A program made the position numbers and the translations under genes. DNA of 64,000 nt from Gordonia terrae (GTDB taxonomy: Bacteria > Actinomycetota > Actinomycetes > Mycobacteriales > Mycobacteriaceae): contig NZ_CP016594.1 of NCBI RefSeq assembly GCF_001698225.1, forward strand, positions 1,674,001 to 1,738,000, given 5' to 3'. Shown here one piece after another: positions 8,261 to 15,607 of this stretch. The notes below the pieces were generated by a model. The model worked only from the letters and a program-made list of their open reading frames with translations. It searched no databases and had not been told where the DNA came from. Every line of letters begins with the position of its first letter. Positions within the stretch are counted from its first letter, which is position 1.

Positions 8261-8336
8261 GGGGCTATGGCGCAGTTGGTAGCGCGACTCGTTCGCATCG
8301 AGTAGGTCTGGGGTTCGATTCCCCATAGCTCCACCA
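8261..8336 (+). tRNA. tRNA-Ala (anticodon CGC)
   Basis: A 76-nt cloverleaf: acceptor GGGGCTA/TAGCTCC with one G-U pair, D-stem GCGC/GCGC, anticodon stem ACTCG/CGAGT with loop TTCGCAT (anticodon CGC, alanine), T-stem TGGGG/CCCCA with loop TTCGATT. Discriminator A and CCA are encoded. A terminator follows. The 3' end is duplicated at 9467, see the direct repeat entries. Confidence 0.97.
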
Positions 8337-8381
8337 ATAACAGCAGTTCAGACGGCCTCACCCGCGTCCCGGGTGGGGCCG
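8311..8381 (+). repeat. Direct repeat, left copy (tRNA 3' end plus terminator)
   Basis: 71 bp, from the tRNA T-arm through the terminator, recur at 9467-9537 with only two mismatches (8336 and 8338). The offset is 1,156 bp. The layout is that of an attachment-site duplication at a tRNA 3' end. Confidence 0.85.
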
Positions 8382-8386
8382 TTTTT
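8353..8386 (+). terminator. Rho-independent terminator of tRNA-Ala
   Basis: 12-bp stem (8353-8364 with 8370-8381, one G-U), 5-nt loop, then TTTTT. The duplicated copy at 9509-9537 has lost the T-run. Confidence 0.85.
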
Positions 8387-8458
8387 CTTGTCGCCACAGG
8401 TGTAGACCACTTTTCGGGTAATCGTCTGGCCGTCGGCTTTCGTCGTCCCAAGGGGGTG

Positions 8459-9238
8459 CTACCCGGCGTTGCCGTAGACCTCGACGATGTTGGCCTCCAC
8501 CTTCGGCGCTGTGACAGAACCACCCATGGTCGTGTCGTAGGTCTCCGACCCGGTGACACCCACCCACAACGTCACGAGATCGTCCTCGACCACCTCCTTG
8601 AAGGACGCCAGGCCGGTCGTCACGATCGTGTTGATGTCGAAATCGTAGAGATCGACTTGCTGTCCGTCGGTGTTCACCCTGATTTGGAACGTGCCCGTCG
8701 CCGCATCGGCCTGGACGACTCGTCCGTAGATCACATACAACTCGCCCTTGTGCGCGTCCGGGTTCTTCGCGACGAGCTGCCAGTCACGAGAGGTGACATT
8801 GCGGTACGACGCCTTGTTCGTGAGCCGCCGGAATTCCCTGTCGCGCTGTTCGCGTGCGGCCACCGCCGATCGAGATGCGGCAGCAGCAGCGGATGGATCG
8901 GGCGCGAAGACGGTCACAGACCCGGACTCATCCGCGGTCACAGTCGAGCTGCTGCGTGCGCTACTCGAGCTCGAGTCGCCGCCGGATGACCCGATGACGG
9001 CAGTGCAGGAACCCACGACGAGAAGGAACGCGAAGAGCGATCCACCGATGATCAGGAGCGGCTTGGCTGCGCCCGATTTCTTGCGCTGGGGATACGGCGG
9101 GAAGGGCCCCGACGGTGGTGGAGTCGGCTGGCGATTGGCTGTCCATTGGTACCCGTCCCACCACCGGATCATCGTGGGGTCTTCGGGATCGCGATGCCAA
9201 CCAGGAGTGGATGGCCAAGGGGGTGGCGGCTGTGACAT
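8459..9238 (-). CDS. DUF2510-domain membrane protein in the tRNA-bounded segment
   Basis: A 259-aa protein with an N-terminal DUF2510 motif (PGWHRDPEDPTMIRWWDGYQW, in parts, residues 12-32), a proline-rich link, one membrane helix (residues 60-80) and a serine-rich linker. The C-terminal part (~140-255) is beta-rich and reads like an OB-type fold (GELYVIYGRVVQADAATGT). DUF2510 is frequent in actinobacterial membrane proteins; its role is unknown. ATG 9238 follows TATGAT-N6 on the minus strand, so the gene carries its own promoter. It is the only gene between the two copies of the tRNA 3' end and may be cargo left from an integrated element. Confidence 0.82.
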   Translation of the reverse strand: MSQPPPPWPSTPGWHRDPEDPTMIRWWDGYQWTANRQPTPPPSGPFPPYPQRKKSGAAKPLLIIGGSLFAFLLVVGSCTAVIGSSGGDSSSSSARSSSTVTADESGSVTVFAPDPSAAAAASRSAVAAREQRDREFRRLTNKASYRNVTSRDWQLVAKNPDAHKGELYVIYGRVVQADAATGTFQIRVNTDGQQVDLYDFDINTIVTTGLASFKEVVEDDLVTLWVGVTGSETYDTTMGGSVTAPKVEANIVEVYGNAG

Positions 9239-9250
9239 TCGCGGATCATA
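9239..9250 (-). promoter_or_regulatory. Leaderless promoter with consensus -10
   Basis: Minus-strand TATGAT (9250-9245), 6 nt, then ATG 9238. No -35 is evident. Confidence 0.6.
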
Positions 9251-9466
9251 TCGGGCGTATCCGGCAATCCGCTGTCGTCTGTGCGAGCGTATCGAGCCGC
9301 CGCATCCGCGGCGCGTGCTGGCCCACATCAACGGCAGTCTGCAATCAAGAACGTGTTGCCTCAGGCAACTACGCGGCGTGAATCCCCATAGAATCTCATC
9401 AGCTTCCGGTGGGTTCCGATGCGGCTCTCCGACGCAGGTCAGGCGCTGCTCAGCCCGGTGCCAGCT

Positions 9467-9537
9467 GGGTTCGATTCCCCATAGCTCCACCGAAAACAGC
9501 AGTTCAGACGGCCTCACCCGCGTCCCGGGTGGGGCCG
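9467..9537 (+). repeat. Direct repeat, right copy (tRNA-Ala 3' fragment)
   Basis: Copy of 8311-8381 with two mismatches (9492 and 9494). The sequence to its left does not continue the tRNA: no acceptor 5' strand, D-arm or anticodon arm is present, so this is a fragment and not a second tRNA gene. Confidence 0.85.
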
Positions 9538-9642
9538 CTTCTCGTTGTCCAACGGGAACCTGTGCGAGGCGATCGAGCAGGCGCCGCGCGTCCCCCCTGA
9601 GTCCCCGGCTCAGAGTCGGGTCCGCAACCCCCAGCCTCGTCG

Positions 9643-10272
9643 TCAGTTGCCGGGGCTCGTGACCTCTCCCGGTTCGCGATCGCGTTCCTGACGCGCCGCT
9701 CCGACCGCATGCTTGGTGTATTTGCCGGCCAGAACGAGCAGCGCGATGGGCACCATCCAGTTCAGCAGTAGGTCGACAGGGCGGGAACCGTCCGACGGTG
9801 CGGACGCCGGCTCGACAAGTCCGGCCACCACATGGCCGACGCCCATGAACAGGACGGCCAGTCCCCAGACAGCACTGACCTTCCGGTTGGTCGCCCGGAA
9901 CAACGGGCTCGACCATCGCTCTTCGGGTACCGAGTCCTTGGCGTATTGCTCGGTGAAGGGGACGGTGGCCGCGGAGATCAACATGAGTACGGCGAGAAGC
10001 AGGGTGGAGCCGCCGCGGGCGAAGTTTGTCAGCCAGTCTCCGAGTGAGTCGCCACCGATGAAGCCGGCGACGGCGATGGCGCCGAAGGTCACCACACCTG
10101 CCACGTCGAGGAATTTGATTCCACCCCGCCCACGGCTGGTCCATGCCATGACCGCGGCGAGTGCCGCCGCACAGAGTGCGGCGATGGCGACCGAGTCGTC
10201 GCCGTGCCGGTGGCTGAGCAGCGAGAACAAGAACCAAGGTGCCAAACCGAGAACAAAGCCGATCGGATTCAT
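9643..10272 (-). CDS. Polytopic membrane protein of unknown function
   Basis: A 209-aa integral membrane protein with about six hydrophobic segments, beginning MNPIGFVLGLAPWFLFSLLS. Between the middle helices is TEQYAKDSVPEERWSSPLFRATNRKVSAVWGLAVLF; this loop-plus-helix pattern (FRATNRKVSAVWG) resembles membrane proteins annotated near VC0807/septation-A-like groups, but I would not assign it. The ATG at 10272 is the first in-frame ATG before the first helix; upstream residues are basic and unlikely to be translated. The ribosome site is weak. It lies 40 bp downstream of the secreted-protein gene and may share its transcript. Confidence 0.7.
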   Translation of the reverse strand: MNPIGFVLGLAPWFLFSLLSHRHGDDSVAIAALCAAALAAVMAWTSRGRGGIKFLDVAGVVTFGAIAVAGFIGGDSLGDWLTNFARGGSTLLLAVLMLISAATVPFTEQYAKDSVPEERWSSPLFRATNRKVSAVWGLAVLFMGVGHVVAGLVEPASAPSDGSRPVDLLLNWMVPIALLVLAGKYTKHAVGAARQERDREPGEVTSPGN

Positions 10273-10312
10273 GCGATCACCGAAAGTGTCTGGAGTCGAG
10301 TCGATGTCATGA

Positions 10313-10795
10313 TCATCCCAGCACGTACGTCGCCTGGGAGTGCGCGCCGAAGCGGTCGATGCGCGCGAAGTTGATCTCACCGTCGGAGGCGCCGGTGTTG
10401 CCGAGGGTGGTGAAACCGAGCGCCCAGCTGAGTTCGGACCGGTAGCGCCAGTGCGCCCACCGGTAGCTGTTGGAGTACGTCACCGACGCCGACATGTGCG
10501 CCGGGTTCGCTGACCAGGCACGCACGACCTCGACGCCGCCACGCGGAAGGACCGGGGCGGGAGGGTCGATCCACTGTGTGATCGACGAACTTCCTCCCCA
10601 GGTGTCGGTGGACGGCCATCCGCTCAGCGACAGGTCCCAGCCCGTCTTGTTGATCATGATCAGGGTCACGGTCGATCCGCCTGGAGGCGTCGGCCGTGCC
10701 TGAGCGTGCGGCGACGTGCCGATGCTCAGGCCGAGCGCGAACAGCAGTGCTGACACGAGTGCGATCAGACGGTTGGCGGATCGTGTTGTGTGCAT
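10313..10795 (-). CDS. Small secreted protein, possibly aegerolysin-like
   Basis: A 160-aa exported protein. Residues 1-33 are a clear signal peptide (basic MHTTRSANR, hydrophobic LIALVSALLFALGL, cleavage after AQA). The mature part opens TVTLIMINKTGWDLSLSG and continues with a beta-rich body containing LPRGGVEVVRAWSAN and MSASVTYSNSYRWAHWRY. The order 'N-K-T-G near the start, P-GG in the middle, then S-x-T-Y strands' recalls aegerolysin/ET79-type beta-sandwich proteins. That resemblance is by eye only. ATG 10795 has GAGGA 8 nt upstream. A palindrome lies 114 bp before the start. Confidence 0.75.
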   Translation of the reverse strand: MHTTRSANRLIALVSALLFALGLSIGTSPHAQARPTPPGGSTVTLIMINKTGWDLSLSGWPSTDTWGGSSSITQWIDPPAPVLPRGGVEVVRAWSANPAHMSASVTYSNSYRWAHWRYRSELSWALGFTTLGNTGASDGEINFARIDRFGAHSQATYVLG

Positions 10796-11162
10796 GACGG
10801 GGTCCTCACTGATTGTTTCCATGGGGTGATCTGCTCGACGGGCACACTTTCCGAAATGCTGCTCGGTGTGGCAGGTCGACTCGCTGAGATGCGACGATAG
10901 CACTTTGAATGTAGTCCAACTACATCAAAATAGAGACGGGATGCTTCTCCGCGTCCGGCGGGCGATGGGGTCGTCCACCGCCCGGTGAAGGTGGCGGGAT
11001 GGCCCGCGATCACCACCAGGAAACGGCGGGCCCACCGTGGGGGTGGACATGCTGGTGGTCGCAACGATCGAGATGTCGTGAATTGCAACGGCTTCCGGTC
11101 GCGGGCAGCATTGCAGATGCCGCCCTCGGTAGGGGGCGTTCGGTGCGGGCAAGGAGGTTGCG
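10796..11162. other. Divergent intergenic region
   Basis: 367 bp between two divergent exported-protein genes. It includes the 17-bp palindrome at 10909-10925 and the ribosome site AAGGAGG of the lipoprotein gene. No gene is supported. Confidence 0.6.
10909..10925. promoter_or_regulatory. Perfect palindrome ATGTAGT-CCA-ACTACAT
   Basis: 7-bp arms with a 3-nt spacer in AT-rich context, upstream of the secreted-protein gene on the minus strand. It looks like an operator for a dimeric regulator; the regulator is not known. Confidence 0.5.
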
Positions 11163-11636
11163 GTGAGTTGGTGCCGTGTAGCAGGTGGTCCCTGGTCAAC
11201 GGCGCCCGCTCTTGCGATCGTGATCGCCGGCGCTCTGGTGGGCTGCGCCGGCACCACAACCGGCAGTGGCACGCCCGTCGGGTCGTCGACCCGTGGCCTG
11301 TCGGTGCCCTCGACAGTCGGGGAGGTTCATCTGGACGTCGGCGACACGTTGGCCGTCGAGTTCGGCACCGTGAACTACAGCGTCGGCGATCAGTGGAGGG
11401 TGGCCGATGATCCTGATCCCGAGGTGCTCACACCGTTGCTCGCCGACGGGTCGGGCGGCGAACAGGAGCCGGCCCCGCCCGGGAGTGCAATCGAGCTGAC
11501 CATGCGGTTCGTCGCAGTGGCGCCCGGCTCGACATCGATCGCTTTCGAGTATTCCTATCGGGGTGGAGCGGGCACCCCACCCGATTCCGGCCCGCGGCGC
11601 CGAACCGTGACGGTGACAGTGGCAGGGCAGTCCTAG
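11163..11636 (+). CDS. Lipoprotein with a chagasin-like (inhibitor I42) domain
   Basis: A 157-aa lipoprotein: signal peptide with lipobox LVGC (Cys28), a Ser/Thr-rich linker, then about 100 residues resembling chagasin-type cysteine-protease inhibitors. Features are an opening LDVGDTLAVEFGTVNYSVGDQW, a middle ADDPDPEVL segment, and a closing MRFVAVAPGSTSIAFEYSYRGG, as in the usual G-x-T-x-I-x-F-x-Y strand. The NPTTGY loop is replaced by GTVNYSVGDQ, so inhibitor activity is uncertain. GTG 11163 sits 5 nt after AAGGAGGTTG. It is divergent from the secreted protein at 10795. Confidence 0.75.
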   Translation: MSWCRVAGGPWSTAPALAIVIAGALVGCAGTTTGSGTPVGSSTRGLSVPSTVGEVHLDVGDTLAVEFGTVNYSVGDQWRVADDPDPEVLTPLLADGSGGEQEPAPPGSAIELTMRFVAVAPGSTSIAFEYSYRGGAGTPPDSGPRRRTVTVTVAGQS

Positions 11637-11811
11637 CGCGCGGCCTCTCGGTCGGGCACGTGCCGGCGGCGACGCAGATCGTGCGCGGGGTCAGCGATCC
11701 GCGGTGACCCGTGTACCTGGGAGTCACGCGGATGCGGCGGCGCGATGAGAACCGGGCGTACACTGCGACCAACTGGATCGAACATCCGACAGACCACTGT
11801 CGGCGTCACCG

Positions 11812-12345
11812 GTGTCAGATGACCGCCCACGGGTGGTCGAGTCAGGTGGCAACGGTGAAGGTCGCTACTCGTCCCGTGGGAGTCAGCCCACGGGTCTCCC
11901 CGAACAACCGGCTCGACGGATGAAGCCGCTGCTCGGCCCGCCCCGCGTCCGGTTCGGCCTCGATCCCGCCGCCGCGATCAACGGGGCCTGGTATCCGTAC
12001 ACCTTGCGTCTCGCCGAGGAACTGCCGGGGATGCTGGCGGCCGCTCGACCGCAAATCGGCGAGGTCACCGGAATCGACGTGAACTGGAGCAGCTTTCGCC
12101 GTCTTCCCGGTCTCGACTCACCGGACTCGCCGGAGATGCCGCCGCTGATGACCCTCACGTGCGGGGGTAAGACGGTGATGCTCTTGGTCATCCCACCCAG
12201 GACTGCGTCGTCGCTGGCGGCCATCCTGCTGCGCCAGGCGAGCGACACCGCCGCCCCCGGCGGTCAGTGCCATTCCCTGGAATACCGACGCGCCGAACGG
12301 ATATTGGTGCGTGCGGGTGGCCATGGGGCTCGGGCCGCCCGCTGA
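11812..12345 (+). CDS. DUF5994 family protein
   Basis: A 177-aa cytosolic protein. The core from residue 44 (RVRFGLDPAAAINGAWYPYTLRLAEELPGML) is the DUF5994 signature, followed by EVTGIDVNWSSF and a strand with CGGKTVMLLVIPP. The family is common in Mycobacteriales and has no known function. The start is uncertain: GTG 11812 gives the length shown, while ATG 11920 gives 141 aa beginning 7 residues before the conserved core. Neither has a good ribosome site. A TACACT hexamer at 11758 could be the -10. Confidence 0.7.
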   Translation: MSDDRPRVVESGGNGEGRYSSRGSQPTGLPEQPARRMKPLLGPPRVRFGLDPAAAINGAWYPYTLRLAEELPGMLAAARPQIGEVTGIDVNWSSFRRLPGLDSPDSPEMPPLMTLTCGGKTVMLLVIPPRTASSLAAILLRQASDTAAPGGQCHSLEYRRAERILVRAGGHGARAAR

Positions 12346-12406
12346 ACTGCGTCGAGCAGCGACGCCTGGGCGCGAGGACTTCCGCACCGCTGCCCTGTGG
12401 CCGGTG

Positions 12407-12418
12407 TAGATTTCGCGC
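12407..12418 (+). promoter_or_regulatory. Leaderless promoter -10
   Basis: TAGATT (12407-12412), 6 nt, ATG 12419. Confidence 0.55.
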
Positions 12419-12862
12419 ATGACCGCCGCGATGCTGACGTTCGCCGGAACGCTGCTCGTCGCGATGATCGGCGCGGTCATCGCGCGGCTCGACGCCAATG
12501 ACCGGCACCAGAAGCTGTCGCAGAAGGTCGACATCCTCGCGAAGCTGCCGCACGACTCGGCGGCACATGCGCGCATGAGCGGAATCGTCCTCGACGCCAT
12601 CGACGAACTCGCGGAGTATGAACACCGGCGGCGGAGCGCGGTCTTCCAGCGTCGGGCACTCACCATGGCGTTGCTGGCCTGGCTCGTGGTGGTCGGCCTG
12701 CGCATCGCGGCCGAGCAATTCGACGTCGGGCACTACGAGCAGATCATGCACTACGTCGCGGTCACGCTTCTCGTGCTGGGATTCGTGCTCGTTTTCGCCT
12801 CGGTGGTGGCCACCATCCGCGACATCCGGCACCGTCACGACGAGGAACCCGCGTCAAACTGA
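12419..12862 (+). CDS. Small membrane protein with cytosolic coil
   Basis: A 147-aa protein with an N-terminal hydrophobic segment (residues 4-22), a polar helical middle (NDRHQKLSQKVDILAKL...VLDAIDELAEYEHRRR) and two membrane helices at about 80-96 and 111-133. It ends in a charged DIRHRHDEEPASN tail. No family is recognised. Its start is well fixed by a leaderless promoter. It stands alone between the DUF5994 gene and the lipase gene, all on the plus strand. Confidence 0.75.
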   Translation: MTAAMLTFAGTLLVAMIGAVIARLDANDRHQKLSQKVDILAKLPHDSAAHARMSGIVLDAIDELAEYEHRRRSAVFQRRALTMALLAWLVVVGLRIAAEQFDVGHYEQIMHYVAVTLLVLGFVLVFASVVATIRDIRHRHDEEPASN

Positions 12863-12959
12863 CGACGTTCCGCTCCCGGAAGCCGAGGTCTGTCGCGCTG
12901 GGATCCGCCATTTCACAGTGGGTCCTGTGAAACCCACATCGTGCCCTGAGACGGTTTGT

Positions 12960-12971
12960 TAGTTTCCGTCC
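12960..12971 (+). promoter_or_regulatory. Leaderless promoter -10 of the lipase gene
   Basis: TAGTTT (12960-12965), 6 nt, ATG 12972. Confidence 0.55.
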
Positions 12972-13916
12972 ATGAGATCGCCGAAGATCGTGTGGGGCCT
13001 GGTCGTCGCCGTGATCGGGGTGCTGGTGGTGACCGTGGCACCGGCGCGCGCCGACCCGCTGCCCGTCACCTACAACTTTTTGGCCGGGATACCGAACGAG
13101 CTCGCGAAACCCGGAGGCTCGCTTCCGGGGTCGAACGACTGGACCTGCAAACCGTCTGCACGTCATCCCAACCCGGTCATCCTCGTGCACGGGACGGGTG
13201 GATCGCAGCAGACCAACTGGGGCACCTACGTCCCGCTGCTGAAGAACGAGGGCTACTGCGTATTCGCGCCGACCTACGGCGCGGTGAAGGGAACCCCATG
13301 GCCGATCAGCGCGATCGGCGGCATGGGTGAGATGTCCGCCAGCGCTGCCCAGTTCGGCGCATTCGTGGACAAGGTCCGCCGGACGACCGGCGCGTCCAAG
13401 GTCGACATCGTGGGCCACTCCCAGGGGACGGTGGTGCCCGCGTACTACGCCAAGTACCTGGGCGGACGGGACGCGATCGGCAACTATGTGTCGCTGGCTC
13501 CGGCGTGGCGGGGCTCTGGGGTCGGTGGGAACGACGTCATCATGCCGATCGCCCGGTCTCTCGGATTGCAGCCCGAGCAGGTGCCGTTCTGTCAGGCCTG
13601 TGCCCAGCTCGATCCCGGAGCGGCGGTACTGCGCAAGATCGCCGCCGGGGGCTACTACCTGCCGTCGATCCGGTACACCAACATCGCCACCCGCTACGAC
13701 GAGCTCGTGGTGCCGTACACGCTGGGATTGCCGCCGGGCGGATCGAACGTACGCAACATCGTTGTGCAGGACGGGTGTTCGGTCGACTACACCGAGCATG
13801 CCGGGATCGCCGGTTCGCGTCGCGCGGCGTTCTTCGTGCTCAACGCGCTGGATCCGGCGAATCCACGACCGGTTCCGTGCGATCGCGCCGCACCCATCAC
13901 CGGGAGTCCGTTCTGA
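12972..13916 (+). CDS. Secreted triacylglycerol lipase/esterase
   Basis: A 314-aa exported alpha/beta hydrolase. Signal peptide residues 1-27 (cleavage after ARA). Core motifs are VILVHGTGG (oxyanion loop, ~69-77), GHSQG with nucleophile Ser150, Asp243 in ATRYDELV and His276 in TEHAGI, giving a plausible Ser-Asp-His triad. Cysteines at 59/96, 207/210 and 269/303 could form disulfides. It resembles class I.7-like actinobacterial lipases with DWxC(K)PS near the mature N-terminus. It probably hydrolyses extracellular acylglycerols. The GH1 gene starts 3 nt after its stop, implying co-transcription. Confidence 0.9.
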   Translation: MRSPKIVWGLVVAVIGVLVVTVAPARADPLPVTYNFLAGIPNELAKPGGSLPGSNDWTCKPSARHPNPVILVHGTGGSQQTNWGTYVPLLKNEGYCVFAPTYGAVKGTPWPISAIGGMGEMSASAAQFGAFVDKVRRTTGASKVDIVGHSQGTVVPAYYAKYLGGRDAIGNYVSLAPAWRGSGVGGNDVIMPIARSLGLQPEQVPFCQACAQLDPGAAVLRKIAAGGYYLPSIRYTNIATRYDELVVPYTLGLPPGGSNVRNIVVQDGCSVDYTEHAGIAGSRRAAFFVLNALDPANPRPVPCDRAAPITGSPF

Positions 13917-13918
13917 AC

Positions 13919-15262
13919 GTGAGCAGGCGACGTCTCGGTGGTGGCCGTCGGCGCGTGCGCGCCGGCGTCGTGGCCATGTCGTGCGCCGCGATGCTGCTCG
14001 CGATCTGCGGTCTCGGCGGTGTCGGAACCGCCTCGGCGTCCGTTCCGCCGCTCGGCCCCGCCTTCGAATTCGGCGTCGCCCAGTCCGGTTTCCAGTCCGA
14101 GGGGTACAACCGTGACTCCAACTGGGTCCGTTACGGAAACCAGGGCCGGGTCGCCCACCGTGTCGGCAACGCCGTCGACTTCTACCATCGCTACGCCGAG
14201 GACATTGCCCGCGCGAAGAGTCTGGGCGTCGGCATCTATCGGACTTCGGTCGAGTGGTCGCGAGTGCAACCGTCACGCGGCCGGGATGATCCGGCGGGGT
14301 GGGCGTTCTACGACCGGGTGATCCGCGCGGTCGTCGACGCCGGGATGCGACCCATGATCACCCTCAACCACTGGGTGCACCCGGGCTGGGCGGTCGACCT
14401 CGGCGGTTGGAACCGTCCGCAGATGTCCGCCGACCTCGTGCGTTTCGCCGAGCGGGTGGTCGACCGGTACTCCTGGGCCGACCCGCTGTGGATCACCTTC
14501 AACGAACCCACCGAATACGTTCGGCGCGAACTGATGTACGGGGGAGTGGCACCGCAGAACGTGGGGCTCATGGCCGACGGGATCGTCGCCGCGCACCGGT
14601 CGATCCACCGATACATCCACCGCGTGCAGCCGGGCGCCCAGGTGTCGTCGAACATGGCGTACTACCCGATCGCCGGCCTGCAGACATGGCTGGAATCGGT
14701 CTTCCCGCAGCGCATGCGCGACACACTGGACTTCGTCGGCATCGACCACTATTACTCCTTCTCGGTCACCGATGCCTCGGTGGCCAACGGCGCGACGGGT
14801 GAGTTCTGGAAGAGCTCGCAGGCACCGGAGAGCATCTACTACGTGCTACGTCATGTCGCGCACCAGTTCCCGGGCAAGCAGATCCGGGTGATCGAGAACG
14901 GACTGGCCACCGACCCGCAAGGCCGGCGGCCCGACGGTTACCGCCGGGCCGATCACCTTCGCGACACCGTCTACTGGTTGCAGCGCGCCCGACAGGACGG
15001 CATCGACGTGGCGTCCTACAACTACTGGAGTCTCACCGACAACTACGAATGGGGCGACTTCGATTCGCGCTTCGGCCTGTACACCGTCGATGCGGAGCGT
15101 GACCCGACTCTGACCCGTCACCCGACCGATGCAGTCGCCGCCTACCGTGAGATCACTCGCGACAACGGCGTTCGCCCGGGGTACCGCCCGACGCGGATGC
15201 CGGTGACGTGTTCGCTCGTGGCGGTGCCGGACAGTTGCGCGAATCCGGCTGTCGTGCGGTGA
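13919..15262 (+). CDS. Secreted family 1 glycoside hydrolase
   Basis: A 447-aa GH1 glycosidase. The acid/base is Glu196 in TFNEPTEY and the nucleophile is Glu326 in VIENGLA, both present. GVGIYRTSVEWSRVQP and YNYWSLTDNYEWGDF are further GH1 signatures. Unlike most bacterial GH1 enzymes, which are cytosolic, this one has a signal peptide of about 40 residues starting VSRRRLGG (possible Tat motif) and ending ASA. GTG 13919 is 2 nt past the lipase stop and lacks its own strong ribosome site, so translation is probably coupled. Substrate specificity cannot be read from the sequence. Confidence 0.88.
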   Translation: MSRRRLGGGRRRVRAGVVAMSCAAMLLAICGLGGVGTASASVPPLGPAFEFGVAQSGFQSEGYNRDSNWVRYGNQGRVAHRVGNAVDFYHRYAEDIARAKSLGVGIYRTSVEWSRVQPSRGRDDPAGWAFYDRVIRAVVDAGMRPMITLNHWVHPGWAVDLGGWNRPQMSADLVRFAERVVDRYSWADPLWITFNEPTEYVRRELMYGGVAPQNVGLMADGIVAAHRSIHRYIHRVQPGAQVSSNMAYYPIAGLQTWLESVFPQRMRDTLDFVGIDHYYSFSVTDASVANGATGEFWKSSQAPESIYYVLRHVAHQFPGKQIRVIENGLATDPQGRRPDGYRRADHLRDTVYWLQRARQDGIDVASYNYWSLTDNYEWGDFDSRFGLYTVDAERDPTLTRHPTDAVAAYREITRDNGVRPGYRPTRMPVTCSLVAVPDSCANPAVVR

Positions 15263-15277
15263 CTTTCTCGCCGTCAC

Positions 15278-15607
15278 TCACGCGAGGCCGAGGGCCCGCA
15301 GGCCGGCGGCGGTGGCCGCGGCGAGGATGACCACGACCGCGAGGGGCGCCCTCAACAGCGCCGCGATCACCCCGACCGTGACGCCGATTGGACGCGCCCA
15401 GCCGGCGAAGTCGTGGTCGATGAAGAACGCGCCGGTCAGCGCGACGGCGACGAGCAGGACCACGGTCGCTCGATCCATCAGCCTCTCGACCCCGTCCGAG
15501 ACCGAGATGCGGTTTCGCAGAACGGGTCCGGCGGCGCGCATCGCATAGGTGCCGACCGCGAGGACAGTGATGCCGATGGCGAGGGAGATGCCGGTGCTCA
15601 TCGACAT
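15278..15607 (-). CDS. azlD: AzlD-type branched-chain amino acid exporter subunit
   Basis: A 109-aa, four-helix membrane protein of the AzlD/BrnE family. It is the small partner of AzlC in exporting branched-chain and other hydrophobic amino acids (or analogues). The segment TYAMRAAGPVL near the N-terminus and RAPLAVVVILAAATA at the C-terminus fit the family. ATG 15607 overlaps the azlC stop; an alternative ATG 15601 makes a 4-base ATGA overlap. Either way the pair is translationally coupled. Confidence 0.9.
   Translation of the reverse strand: MSMSTGISLAIGITVLAVGTYAMRAAGPVLRNRISVSDGVERLMDRATVVLLVAVALTGAFFIDHDFAGWARPIGVTVGVIAALLRAPLAVVVILAAATAAGLRALGLA

Larger units (their letters stand above)
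9239..9642. other. Gene-free stretch containing the duplicated tRNA end
   Basis: No supported gene. It holds the promoter of the DUF2510 gene, about 200 bp of unrecognised sequence that looks less GC-rich than its surroundings, then the tRNA-Ala 3' fragment and a decayed copy of its terminator at 9467-9537. Confidence 0.7.

Noticed and set aside
9391..9491. Second tRNA gene ending at the duplicated T-arm
   Set aside because: No acceptor 5' strand, D-arm or anticodon arm can be folded from the sequence to its left; only the 3' quarter is present.
9748..9764. 17-nt match to one arm of the 7377-7423 terminator
   Set aside because: It lies inside a coding region, encodes ordinary residues there and has no inverted partner nearby; treated as chance.
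8459..10237. 592-codon minus-strand frame continuous with the DUF2510 gene
   Set aside because: The part upstream of 9238 runs through the duplicated tRNA end and the antisense of another gene. The true start is set by the TATGAT promoter at 9245.
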